5,740 nt of DNA, from positions 1-5,740 of the forward strand of contig JAKDKP010000180.1 in the NCBI GenBank assembly GCA_030453285.1. The letters run 5' to 3'. The notes beneath the pieces are model-generated. The model saw nothing but the letters and a program-made list of their open reading frames with translations. It was not told the DNA's origin and did not search any database. How positions within the stretch are numbered: position 1 is the stretch's first letter; the number at the start of each line of letters is the position of its first letter. The translations under genes were made by a program, and so were the position numbers. The DNA is from Propionibacteriales bacterium (GTDB lineage: Bacteria; Actinomycetota; Actinomycetes; Propionibacteriales; Propionibacteriaceae). Positions 1-5,740 of the stretch are shown here, piece by piece.

Positions 1-1023
1 GTCCCACTGCTCGCGCTCGGCCGTGACCGGGTCGAGGCCGGTGTCGATCACCCGGAATCGGTCGATGCCCAAGGCGTCGGCGGCAGCTTCCAGGAAGGGG
101 CGCCGCTCGCCGACCTGGAGGCGTTCCCCGTCCGAGGTGATGGCAAAGGCCGACATCCGGTCGGCGACGTTGGGGTACATCACGCACGCGTCGACGTCGA
201 CCAGGGTGACCACCGTGTCGAGATGCATGGTGGCCCGGTCCTGATCGATCGGCACCGCCAGCACCGTGCTGGCCAGGCCCTGCTCGAAGACCGTCCGGGT
301 CAGCCGCTCCACACCCGCCGGTGTGGTGCGTTCGCCGACGCCGATGGCCAGCACCCCGTCACCCAGGGCCAGCACGTCACCACCTTCGACGTGCTCAGAA
401 CCCCAGCCGTGGATCTGCGGGGTGCCGACGAACCGTGGGTGATAGGTGTAGACGAGTTCGGTGATCTGGGTCTCCCGCGCGCGGGCCCGCATGGCCAGGG
501 AGGTGATCGTCACCCGGTCGCCGATCCACACCGACGAGTCCCTGGTGAACAGCAGGTTCGGCAGCGGATCAATCACGAAGTCGTCGGGCGCCAGCAGTGA
601 GGTGACGACGGTCCGTACACCGGTGACTTCGTCGTTGCGAAGGCCGCTCATCAGCACTTCCGCCAGGTGGGCCGAGTCCAGCCCGCCCAGCCGCTCGCGC
701 AGATAGGTGCGCAACGAGTCACCCACACGCAGATCGGTCAGGGTCAGGTCGACCGCCTGCTGTCGGGCGGCCGGATCGTCCAGGGTCTCGGTGAGAAGCT
801 CAGCCAGGATCAACACCTCGACGCCGCGTCCGCGCAGCAGTTCGGCGAAGATGTCGTGCTCCTCCTGGGCTCGGTCCACCCACGGGATGCCGTCGAACAA
901 CAGGGCGTCGTTGTTGCGTGGCGTCAGCCTTCGCAGCTCGGCCCCCGGTCGGTGCACGATGACGGTCCGCAGGCGGCCCACCTCGGAACGGACGGAGCCG
1001 GTGATGCGATCGGTGTCAGACAT
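1..1023 (-). CDS. arcA: Arginine deiminase, 3' end cut by window edge
   Basis: Cytosolic enzyme that hydrolyses L-arginine to L-citrulline and ammonia, the first step of the arginine deiminase pathway, which can yield ATP and protect against acid. The reading frame is open from the ATG at 1023-1021 to the window edge (341 residues). Family signatures are clear: RPGAELRRLTPRN near residues 25-37, LLFDGIPWV at 41-49, PLPNLLFTRDSS at 153-164, HVEGGD at 211-216, GVGERTTPAGVERL at 228-241 and MHLDT at 266-270. By comparison with the Pseudomonas enzyme, D162, E213, H267 and D269 are the substrate-binding and catalytic residues, and all are present. The nucleophilic cysteine in the C-terminal MSCP-type motif lies outside the window, so about 60 residues are missing and activity cannot be confirmed. 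The ATG opens the conserved N-terminus and has a -10 element six bases upstream. It is divergent from the mannosyltransferase. Whether arcB or arcC follow cannot be seen. Confidence 0.96.
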   Translation of the reverse strand, partial: MSDTDRITGSVRSEVGRLRTVIVHRPGAELRRLTPRNNDALLFDGIPWVDRAQEEHDIFAELLRGRGVEVLILAELLTETLDDPAARQQAVDLTLTDLRVGDSLRTYLRERLGGLDSAHLAEVLMSGLRNDEVTGVRTVVTSLLAPDDFVIDPLPNLLFTRDSSVWIGDRVTITSLAMRARARETQITELVYTYHPRFVGTPQIHGWGSEHVEGGDVLALGDGVLAIGVGERTTPAGVERLTRTVFEQGLASTVLAVPIDQDRATMHLDTVVTLVDVDACVMYPNVADRMSAFAITSDGERLQVGERRPFLEAAADALGIDRFRVIDTGLDPVTAEREQWD

Positions 1024-1029
1024 GGTCCG

Positions 1030-1035
1030 ACCCTA
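1030..1035 (-). promoter_or_regulatory. -10 element TAGGGT of arcA promoter (near-leaderless)
   Basis: On the minus strand TAGGGT fits the actinobacterial TANNNT -10 consensus. Exactly six bases separate it from the arcA ATG, so transcription would begin at or within a base or two of the start codon, giving a leaderless mRNA. No convincing TTGACA-like -35 is present at 17-18 bp. The AGGG inside the same hexamer could instead be read as a weak Shine-Dalgarno sequence if transcription starts further upstream, so the leaderless reading is an inference. Confidence 0.5.
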
Positions 1036-1056
1036 GCGGCCTGCCGTCCTTGCCCA

Positions 1057-1066
1057 GGTCCGGACC
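1057..1066. promoter_or_regulatory. 10-bp perfect palindrome GGTCCGGACC between divergent promoters
   Basis: A perfect inverted repeat with no spacer lies at the centre of the 67-bp divergent intergenic region. If each -10 element uses a 17-bp spacer, the -35 region of arcA falls at about 1053-1058 and that of the mannosyltransferase gene at about 1055-1060, so the palindrome would touch both. A shared operator is therefore possible. A 10-bp palindrome can arise by chance in GC-rich DNA, and it does not resemble the AT-rich ARG box of ArgR. Confidence 0.25.
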
Positions 1067-1077
1067 GCCGGAGAAGC

Positions 1078-1083
1078 TACGCT
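1078..1083 (+). promoter_or_regulatory. -10 element TACGCT of the mannosyltransferase promoter (leaderless)
   Basis: TACGCT matches the actinobacterial TANNNT -10 consensus and is followed by seven bases and then the GTG start at 1091, which puts the expected transcription start at or next to the GTG. No Shine-Dalgarno sequence lies at a usable distance: the purine run at 1070-1076 is about 14 bases away, too far, and would not be in the transcript. TTGCCC at 1050-1055 is the nearest -35 look-alike, but its 22-bp spacer is too long. Confidence 0.55.
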
Positions 1084-1090
1084 AACCCGG

Positions 1091-2734
1091 GTGACCGCGA
1101 TCCCGACTCCCTCGCGCCGTGAGTCGCCGGTCATCGCCTACACCCCGAAGGCGTGGCACTGCGACCACCGCCTCGCCATCGGCGGCATCCTGCTGTCCTC
1201 GTTGATCACCATCGTGCTCGGCTTCATTGGGCCCTCGGTGGTCACGGTGACCCTCGGTCCGCGGCAGGGCAGCCTCCTGCCGCCGTGGTACCTGCCGGTC
1301 GATGTGGAGAATCCGCCGAACGAGTGGACGGTGGTGATCGCGGTCTGGGTCCTGCTGGCGATCGGCGGACTGTCCATCGCGATCGCGCTGCGAGCCCTGG
1401 CTGCGGGTTGGCGTCCCCGCCCACGGCGACTGATCATGATGGGGGTCTCCCTCAGTACGGCGACCGCCCTGGTGCCACCCCTCACCTCGGCCGATGTGCT
1501 GATGTACGTCGGGTACGGGCGCCTCCAACGGATCGGACTCAACCCGTACGAGATCACTCCGGCCGACATCACGCGCGGACAGTTCGACCCGGTGATGAAG
1601 TGGACCGAGCCACCGTGGACCGACACCCCCAGCGTGTACGGACCGATCAACGCGTGGCTCCAACTCGCCTCCAATGCGCTCGGCGGCGAAAACATGCACG
1701 ACATCGTCTTCTGGATGCAGGCCTTCCACCTGCTCGGATTCCTTGGTGCCTGTGCGGCGACGGTGTGGATCGCCCGCGGTGATCGTGATCGACTCAACCG
1801 CGCCGTCCTGCTGACGGTGCTCAACCCGCTGATGATCTGGGCGATCATCGCCACCGCCCACAATGAGGCGATCTCGGTGGTCTTCGCCGTCGGCGGCATG
1901 ATGCTGATGCGGCGCAGCGGATTCGGTGCCGGCATCGGGATCGGATTGGCCGGATGCGCCAAGCTCAGCATCGGGTTGTGGGGCCTGGCCATGGTGTGGG
2001 CGTACCGCAAACAGCCTAAGAAGTTGGCCCTGCTCTGTCTGGGGGCGGCGATCCCGATGGGGTTGGCGTACGGCTGGTGGCAGCCGAAGGCGTTCGTGTC
2101 GGTGCTCCGCAACGGCAGCTACGTCTCGGCCGGATCCTGGGCACAGCCGGTCAACCAGTTCCTCAGCCAGATCCTGAACGACGACGCCACCGCCAAGGTG
2201 GTTGTCGGGGTGTCGTCGTACGCGCTGATGATCGTCGTGGCGTGGATGCTGTCGACGGTGCTGCCGTGGAGTGCGGTCCCCGGTCTGGCGGCCGGGGTCG
2301 ATCCACGGACCGACCCGATGACCGTTGCGGTACGGACGGCCTTGATCCTGTCGACGGCCTGGTTGTTCACCGCGATGTACACCTTGTCCTGGTACGACTT
2401 CATCGCCTTCATCCCGTTGGGCGTGCTGGCGCCGTCCCTGCTGGATCGGTTGTTCCTGTGGCGCAACACCTTCTTGTCGTTGGCGTTCGTGCCCGGGCGG
2501 GTGGTCGAGATCTCGCCGCAGTTGGACGTGACCGTGACCCGGGTCCGCGAAATCGTGTCACCGATCGTGCAGGGCCTGGTGCTCGTCGCCCTGTTCGCCT
2601 GGTTCTTCCGACACCGTCGTGAGGCGCGCCAGCCCGGCCCCCGATCTCTGGACAGTGCCGTCCCGGTGGAGACCCAGGAGGACCGGGCCGAGGCGGCGGA
2701 CACCGGACCGGTCCCCGACCGGGCGAACGATTGA
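1091..2734 (+). CDS. Polyprenol-phosphomannose-dependent alpha-(1->6)-mannosyltransferase, MptA/MptB-like (GT-C)
   Basis: Integral membrane glycosyltransferase of 547 residues. Known relatives MptA and MptB use polyprenyl-phosphate-mannose on the outer face of the membrane to extend the alpha-1,6-mannan backbone of lipomannan-type lipoglycans. Family landmarks: the loop after the third membrane segment has SADVLMYVGYGRL (about 133-145) with D135 as the likely catalytic acid of a GT-C enzyme, then GLNPYEITP (149-157), WTDTPSVYGPI (176-186), NPLMIW (245-250), HNE (257-259, where MptB proteins usually have HND) and SWYDF (433-437). About 11-12 hydrophobic spans run between residues 30 and 506, and the last 40 residues are a hydrophilic, probably cytoplasmic tail. 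The GTG start is supported by the adjacent -10 element. The gene overlaps the BrkB gene by one base. MptA versus MptB versus a more distant GT87/GT-C paralogue cannot be settled, so no symbol is given. Confidence 0.82.
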   Translation: MTAIPTPSRRESPVIAYTPKAWHCDHRLAIGGILLSSLITIVLGFIGPSVVTVTLGPRQGSLLPPWYLPVDVENPPNEWTVVIAVWVLLAIGGLSIAIALRALAAGWRPRPRRLIMMGVSLSTATALVPPLTSADVLMYVGYGRLQRIGLNPYEITPADITRGQFDPVMKWTEPPWTDTPSVYGPINAWLQLASNALGGENMHDIVFWMQAFHLLGFLGACAATVWIARGDRDRLNRAVLLTVLNPLMIWAIIATAHNEAISVVFAVGGMMLMRRSGFGAGIGIGLAGCAKLSIGLWGLAMVWAYRKQPKKLALLCLGAAIPMGLAYGWWQPKAFVSVLRNGSYVSAGSWAQPVNQFLSQILNDDATAKVVVGVSSYALMIVVAWMLSTVLPWSAVPGLAAGVDPRTDPMTVAVRTALILSTAWLFTAMYTLSWYDFIAFIPLGVLAPSLLDRLFLWRNTFLSLAFVPGRVVEISPQLDVTVTRVREIVSPIVQGLVLVALFAWFFRHRREARQPGPRSLDSAVPVETQEDRAEAADTGPVPDRAND

Positions 2735-2736
2735 TG
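2732..2736 (+). promoter_or_regulatory. TGATG stop/start overlap, probable translational coupling
   Basis: The TGA of the mannosyltransferase (2732-2734) shares its A with the ATG of the BrkB gene (2734-2736). No strong Shine-Dalgarno sequence precedes it (only GGGCGA at about 2721-2726), so ribosomes finishing the first gene probably reinitiate on the second. An in-frame TTG at 2731 is the only nearby alternative start and is less likely than the ATG. Confidence 0.75.
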
Positions 2737-3678
2737 AGCGTGCCATCGGTGGTGCGACGGTGGCTTCGTCTGCTGCGGCGCATCGTTGTCGAGACCTGGC
2801 TGGCCAGCTTCCGGTACCGCATTGTCGGCCTTGCCGCCGAGAGTGCCTTCTTCACCCTGTTGTCCCTGCCGCCGATGCTGTTCGCGTTGGTGGGTGCGGT
2901 CGGGTTCGTCACCGCCACCTTCTCCCCGTCGACCGTACTGTCGCTGCGGGACGACATCCTGGAGTTCGCCTCGGTGTTCCTCACGCCGGTCGGCATCGAC
3001 AACGTGCTGGCGCCCACGATCGATGAGGTGATCACCGGTGGCCGCTCCGACGTGGTGTCGATCGGCTTCCTGATCGCCCTGTGGACCGGGTCACGCGCCA
3101 TCTCGGTCTTCGTCGAAACAGTGACGGTGATGTACGGCTACCAAGGGCGTCGTGGCATGGTCCGACAACGCGCCTGGGCGTTTGCGGTGTTCATCATGTT
3201 GATGTTGATCGGCGGCATCCTGATCCCTCTCATCCTCAGTGGTCCGCAGTTGCTGGCCACCCTGCTGCCCGATGATCTTGACTCCCTCGTGGTCGCCTAC
3301 TGGCCGGTGCTGGGCATCGTCTCGGTGGCGGTGCTGACCACGATGTTCCACTTCGCCATCCCGGCCCGGCACCGCTGGCGATCACATCTGCCTGGCGCGG
3401 CGCTCACCATGGCGATCTGGTTGCTCGGCAGCTATCTGCTGCGCAGCGTGCTCGGCTTCGCCACCGACACGACCTCGATCTACGGGCCACTGTCGGCGCC
3501 GATCGCGGTGCTGTTGTGGTTGTACGTGACGTCACTGGCGGTGCTGATCGGCGCCGCACTCAACGCATCGATCGCAGTGATCCTGCCCGGTCTGGTGCAT
3601 CCCGTCGCCCCGGATCCCGATGAGGCGGATCCCGATGAGGCGGATCCCGATGAGGAGGACGCCCCCGAGGCAGGCTGA
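2734..3678 (+). CDS. YihY/virulence factor BrkB family inner-membrane protein
   Basis: Membrane protein of 314 residues from the ATG at 2734. The family was once mislabelled ribonuclease BN, and its molecular function is not firmly established; transport or lipid handling has been proposed. Signatures: a basic N-terminus with an amphipathic start (about 8-30), AAESAFFTLLSLPPMLF (34-50, the family's A-x-x-x-Y/F-x-L-x-P segment), LWTGSRAISVFVETVTVMYG (116-135), RQRAWAF (144-150), and the C-terminal block HRWRSHLPGAALTMAIWLLGS (213-233) followed by SIYGPLSAPIAVLLWLYVTS (248-267) and LIGAALNA (271-278). Six hydrophobic regions are visible (about 32-62, 106-135, 147-170, 186-207, 217-240, 252-282). 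The tail from 293 is strongly acidic and made of DPDEA repeats, unlike the usual short tail. It is the second gene of an operon with the mannosyltransferase and converges on the YhgE/Pip gene. Confidence 0.9.
   Translation: MSVPSVVRRWLRLLRRIVVETWLASFRYRIVGLAAESAFFTLLSLPPMLFALVGAVGFVTATFSPSTVLSLRDDILEFASVFLTPVGIDNVLAPTIDEVITGGRSDVVSIGFLIALWTGSRAISVFVETVTVMYGYQGRRGMVRQRAWAFAVFIMLMLIGGILIPLILSGPQLLATLLPDDLDSLVVAYWPVLGIVSVAVLTTMFHFAIPARHRWRSHLPGAALTMAIWLLGSYLLRSVLGFATDTTSIYGPLSAPIAVLLWLYVTSLAVLIGAALNASIAVILPGLVHPVAPDPDEADPDEADPDEEDAPEAG
3611..3655 (+). repeat. 3 x 15-bp perfect tandem repeat in the BrkB coding tail
   Basis: Three identical, directly adjacent copies of CGGATCCCGATGAGG lie at 3611-3625, 3626-3640 and 3641-3655. 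The unit is a multiple of three, so each copy adds five residues (DPDEA type) without breaking the frame. This gives an acidic, proline-containing C-terminal tail outside the conserved membrane domain. Identity at the DNA level, including third positions, points to recent expansion by slippage. Confidence 0.93.
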
Positions 3679-3689
3679 GTTCAGGGGGC
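3661..3689. terminator. Candidate bidirectional terminator hairpin spanning both convergent stop codons
   Basis: GCCCCC (3661-3666) can pair with GGGGGC (3684-3689) in a six-pair all-GC stem. Pairing can continue with G3667-C3682, A3668-T3681 and a G-T wobble past a bulged A3683. The structure includes the stop codons of the BrkB gene (3676-3678) and the YhgE/Pip gene (3683-3681). No T-tract follows on either strand, which is common for actinobacterial terminator candidates but leaves the function uncertain. Confidence 0.4.
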
Positions 3690-5740
3690 CACCAGGGGCG
3701 GATGCAGGTCCTTCATCCGGAACTGCTGACGCCGTCGTACGACGAGGGTGATCAGGGTGAGCGTGATCAGCAGCAGCCCGGTCAGGACGAGGAGGTCACG
3801 CACCAGGTGCTCGGGTTGTCCGCCGGAGATCACCACCCGGAAGGCGTCGATCAGGTACGTCATCGGCATCATCGGCTGGATCCGAGCAAAGAAGGTCGGC
3901 AACATCGGCGCCGGGAACGTACCGCCGGCCGAGGCGAGTTGCAAGATCAACAGCACCAGCAGGATCGAGGATCCGACCGTCCCCAGGGCGGTCCGCAACA
4001 GGTGTGCGACGGCCGAGAAGGCCAACGCCCCCAGGGTCGCCACCAGGATCAACCCGGGCCCGTTCACTGGATCGAGGTCGTGGGTCACCCACACGACCCC
4101 CACCATCAGCCAGGAGGCGACCACAGCAATCGGCGCGATCGGCATCCAGGCGGTGAGGGCGATCCGGATCGGTCCGGCACGGCCGGCCAGGGCTCGGCCC
4201 GAGATCGGCCGGACCACCAGGAACACCGAGATGCCGAAGGTCCACAGGGCGATCGAGAAGAACAGCGGAGCCAGCCCACGGCCGTACTCACCGGCCGGAT
4301 GATCAACCTGCATCTGCACATCGGCGGGGGAGGACAGCACCTGGACCGCCTTGTCCTCCTCATCCCGGGTGAGGGTGGGAATGCGATCGACCCCGTCGCT
4401 GAGTCCCTGCTGCAGCTTGGCAGCCCCGTCGGTGAGCTGGCCCAGGCCCGAATCAAGGGTACGAGCACCGGTGGCCAGGTCGCCGGTTCCGGTGGCAAGT
4501 CGTGAGGTGCCGTCGGCGAGCTGATCGGCGCCGTCGTCGAGCTTGGTTGCGCCGGTGGACAGTTGTTGGGCGCCGGACTGCGCCGTGCCGATCCCCTTGT
4601 TCAGTTGGCCGGCGCCCTTGGCGACCTGGTGCGCCCCGTTGTTCAGCTGGGTGAGGTCCTTGCGTGCCTGGGTCACCTTTTCGGTCAGTCCGTCACTGGA
4701 CTGCACCCGGTTGTTGATCATGGACGTGCTGTCGGCTGCGCTGCTGGTGCGCTGGGCGATCTTGGTGGCGCGGCCATCGGCGCTGTCGATTCGCTTGGAC
4801 ACCCGAGCGAAGGCGGGATCGTCGGACAGCTCGGGATACTTCTTGGCGAGGGCGGCCAAGTCTTGATTGGCACGGGACAGGTCGTCGGCGATCGAGTTCG
4901 TCCGTCCGGCGACGGTTGAGGTGATCGAGGTCAGGTCCGCCGAGATCGCCTTGGCGTCGCCGGCCACCCGGGGCAGCACCCTTTCCACCTCGGTCAGCGG
5001 GGGCAGCACCTTGTCGTTGAGCTGCTGGGTGCCGGCGGCGACCTGGTCGGCGCCGTCGGCGAGCTTGCCGGAGGCGGTGTCGAGCTTGCCGAGCCCGGTC
5101 GCCAGGGTGCTGGCTCCGGTCTTGGCCTGCTCGGTGCCGGTGGCCAGTGTGCTGGCACCTGTGCTGATCTGGTCGGCGGCCTGGTCTGCCTTGTCGGCGC
5201 CGCCGGCAAGGTCGCTGGAACCTTGTTGGGCCTTGGTGAGTCCCTCGTCGAGTTGTTGGGCACCGTCGCGGGCGTCGACCATACCGGAACGGATCTTGGC
5301 CAGGTTGGCGAACACGGCTCGGAAGTAGCTTTCGGTGGCCGAGGCGTTGATCGAGTTCTCGATGGAATCCTGGGCCTTGCCGGTGACCGACCCGACGATG
5401 AACCCGTTGGCGTCGTCGCGTTGGAGGATCACCTTGGCCCGGCGCGGGTCATCGCCCTGGCCGCTGACGAGACTTTCGGAGAAGTCCTGACTGACGGTGA
5501 CGATCATGAAGTAGTCGCCGTCGGCCAGTCCGCGGCTGGCCTCGGCGGGATAGACGTATCTCCAGTCGAAGACGCGGTCGACCTCGAGGTTGTCGACGAA
5601 GTCCTGTCCGGCATTCACCTGCTGGCCGTCGAAGGTGGCGGGTTGATCAAGGTTCACCACCGCGACAGGCAGCTCGTCGGCCTGGCCGTAGGGATCCCAG
5701 CTCGCGGTGAGATAGATGCCCCCGTACAGCAGGGGGACGA
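3681..5740 (-). CDS. YhgE/Pip family envelope protein, 5' end cut by window edge
   Basis: The frame is open from the right edge to the TGA at 3683-3681, giving 685 visible residues (first full codon 5738-5736). A GTG at 5660 is not the start: the 26 residues before it, with PLLYGGIYL (2-10) and SWDPYG (13-18) leading into VAVVNLDQP (25-33), are the conserved beginning of the YhgE/Pip N-terminal domain, so perhaps 15-40 residues are missing, including most of the first membrane segment. Next come an outside domain, two blocks of LxxG heptad repeats (about 159-241 and 359-447) around a repeat-poor helical section, and five C-terminal membrane spans (about 488-510, 525-551, 560-583, 588-606, 645-667) with the ABC-2-like motif GTFPAPMLPTFF (606-617) and MPMTYLIDAFR (625-635). 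Relatives include the Lactococcus phage infection protein Pip and the phage SPP1 receptor YueB. The native role is unclear: export-related or envelope spanning. No partner ATPase is visible. Confidence 0.92.
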   Translation of the reverse strand, partial: VPLLYGGIYLTASWDPYGQADELPVAVVNLDQPATFDGQQVNAGQDFVDNLEVDRVFDWRYVYPAEASRGLADGDYFMIVTVSQDFSESLVSGQGDDPRRAKVILQRDDANGFIVGSVTGKAQDSIENSINASATESYFRAVFANLAKIRSGMVDARDGAQQLDEGLTKAQQGSSDLAGGADKADQAADQISTGASTLATGTEQAKTGASTLATGLGKLDTASGKLADGADQVAAGTQQLNDKVLPPLTEVERVLPRVAGDAKAISADLTSITSTVAGRTNSIADDLSRANQDLAALAKKYPELSDDPAFARVSKRIDSADGRATKIAQRTSSAADSTSMINNRVQSSDGLTEKVTQARKDLTQLNNGAHQVAKGAGQLNKGIGTAQSGAQQLSTGATKLDDGADQLADGTSRLATGTGDLATGARTLDSGLGQLTDGAAKLQQGLSDGVDRIPTLTRDEEDKAVQVLSSPADVQMQVDHPAGEYGRGLAPLFFSIALWTFGISVFLVVRPISGRALAGRAGPIRIALTAWMPIAPIAVVASWLMVGVVWVTHDLDPVNGPGLILVATLGALAFSAVAHLLRTALGTVGSSILLVLLILQLASAGGTFPAPMLPTFFARIQPMMPMTYLIDAFRVVISGGQPEHLVRDLLVLTGLLLITLTLITLVVRRRQQFRMKDLHPPLVAP
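4398..4664 (-). repeat. Second heptad-repeat block of the YhgE/Pip protein
   Basis: This stretch encodes about 89 residues with a small residue or leucine every 3-4 positions in the pattern xxxLxxG, for example QQLSTGATKLDDGADQL and SRLATGTGDLATGARTL. It is the membrane-proximal block, ending about 40 residues before the C-terminal membrane spans. Such repeats are a known hallmark of YhgE/Pip proteins and are expected to form a long helical stalk. Codons are divergent between units, so this is an old protein repeat, not a recent DNA repeat. Confidence 0.85.
5016..5264 (-). repeat. First heptad-repeat block of the YhgE/Pip protein
   Basis: This stretch encodes about 83 residues of xxxLxxG heptads, from DGAQQLDEG to GTQQLNDKV. 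It includes two copies of TGASTLATG exactly 14 residues (two heptads) apart, at visible residues 193-201 and 207-215. A repeat-poor, probably helical segment of about 117 residues (4665-5015) separates this block from the second one. Confidence 0.85.

Noticed and set aside
1085..1092. Palindrome ACCCGGGT at the mannosyltransferase start
   Set aside because: It is short, includes the start codon, and is expected by chance in GC-rich DNA.
223..1122. Plus-strand open frames at 223-600 and 667-1122
   Set aside because: They lie opposite the well-supported arcA frame and encode low-complexity Arg/Gly/Gln-rich chains without a family match.
1082..1861. Second minus-strand open frame (259 codons) in the same region
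   Set aside because: Its product is a low-complexity Arg/Gly/Asp/His-rich chain, it overlaps the real gene fully, and it has no supported start signal.
1138..2112. Long minus-strand open frame (324 codons) opposite the mannosyltransferase gene
   Set aside because: The plus frame has clear GT-C motifs and membrane spans, while the antisense product is Ser/Arg/Pro-rich with no recognisable domain. It is a by-product of GC-rich third positions.
3702..4505. Plus-strand open frame of 267 codons opposite the YhgE/Pip gene
   Set aside because: The product is a Gln/Gly/Arg/His-rich chain typical of the complement of a membrane-protein gene; the minus frame has all the conserved YhgE C-terminal motifs.
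4398..5264. DNA-level repeat array or CRISPR-like structure
   Set aside because: The repetition is at protein heptad level with diverged codons, inside an open reading frame, with no fixed repeat-spacer pattern.
4543..5328. Plus-strand frames opposite the heptad repeats, with apparently patterned Ala/Ser/Val/Leu products
   Set aside because: The pattern mirrors the repeat structure of the real gene on the other strand and is not independent evidence of coding.
5658..5660. GTG codon as the start of the YhgE/Pip gene
   Set aside because: Conserved family sequence continues in frame upstream to the window edge, so this valine is internal.

Overview
This is a GC-rich window (by eye about two thirds G+C) with tightly packed genes. 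An actinobacterium is the likely source. The reasons are the GC-rich third codon positions, a GTG start without a Shine-Dalgarno sequence, TANNNT -10 elements placed right before start codons, an arginine deiminase resembling the mycobacterial type, and a GT-C mannosyltransferase of the family that builds actinobacterial lipomannan-type polymers. A Propionibacteriaceae-like or related lineage is possible, but the sequence alone does not fix the genus.

Layout. Positions 1-1023 (minus strand) hold the first 341 codons of arginine deiminase, cut by the left edge before its catalytic cysteine. Positions 1024-1090 are a 67-bp divergent control region with two facing promoters, both apparently leaderless or nearly so, and a 10-bp palindrome between them. 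Positions 1091-2734 (plus) encode a multi-spanning GT-C mannosyltransferase (MptA/MptB type). It is joined by a 1-base stop/start overlap (TGATG) to a YihY/BrkB-family membrane protein (2734-3678), whose acidic tail carries an in-frame 3 x 15-bp perfect tandem repeat. Only 2 bp separate the BrkB stop from the stop of the convergent gene at 3681-5740 (minus), a YhgE/Pip-family envelope protein whose first residues lie beyond the right edge. A GC hairpin spans both stop codons.

How the genes fit together. Three of the four genes are cell-envelope membrane proteins. The mannosyltransferase and BrkB protein look like a two-gene operon and may work on related lipid-linked substrates, but this is an inference from gene order. 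Arginine deiminase is a cytosolic catabolic enzyme that shares only the control region. No mobile element, CRISPR array, tRNA or rRNA was seen. There is no gene-free stretch over 300 bases. I see no clear undescribed system here. The points most worth a second look are the compact divergent leaderless promoters, the coding minisatellite, the stop-spanning hairpin and the repeat architecture of the YhgE/Pip protein.
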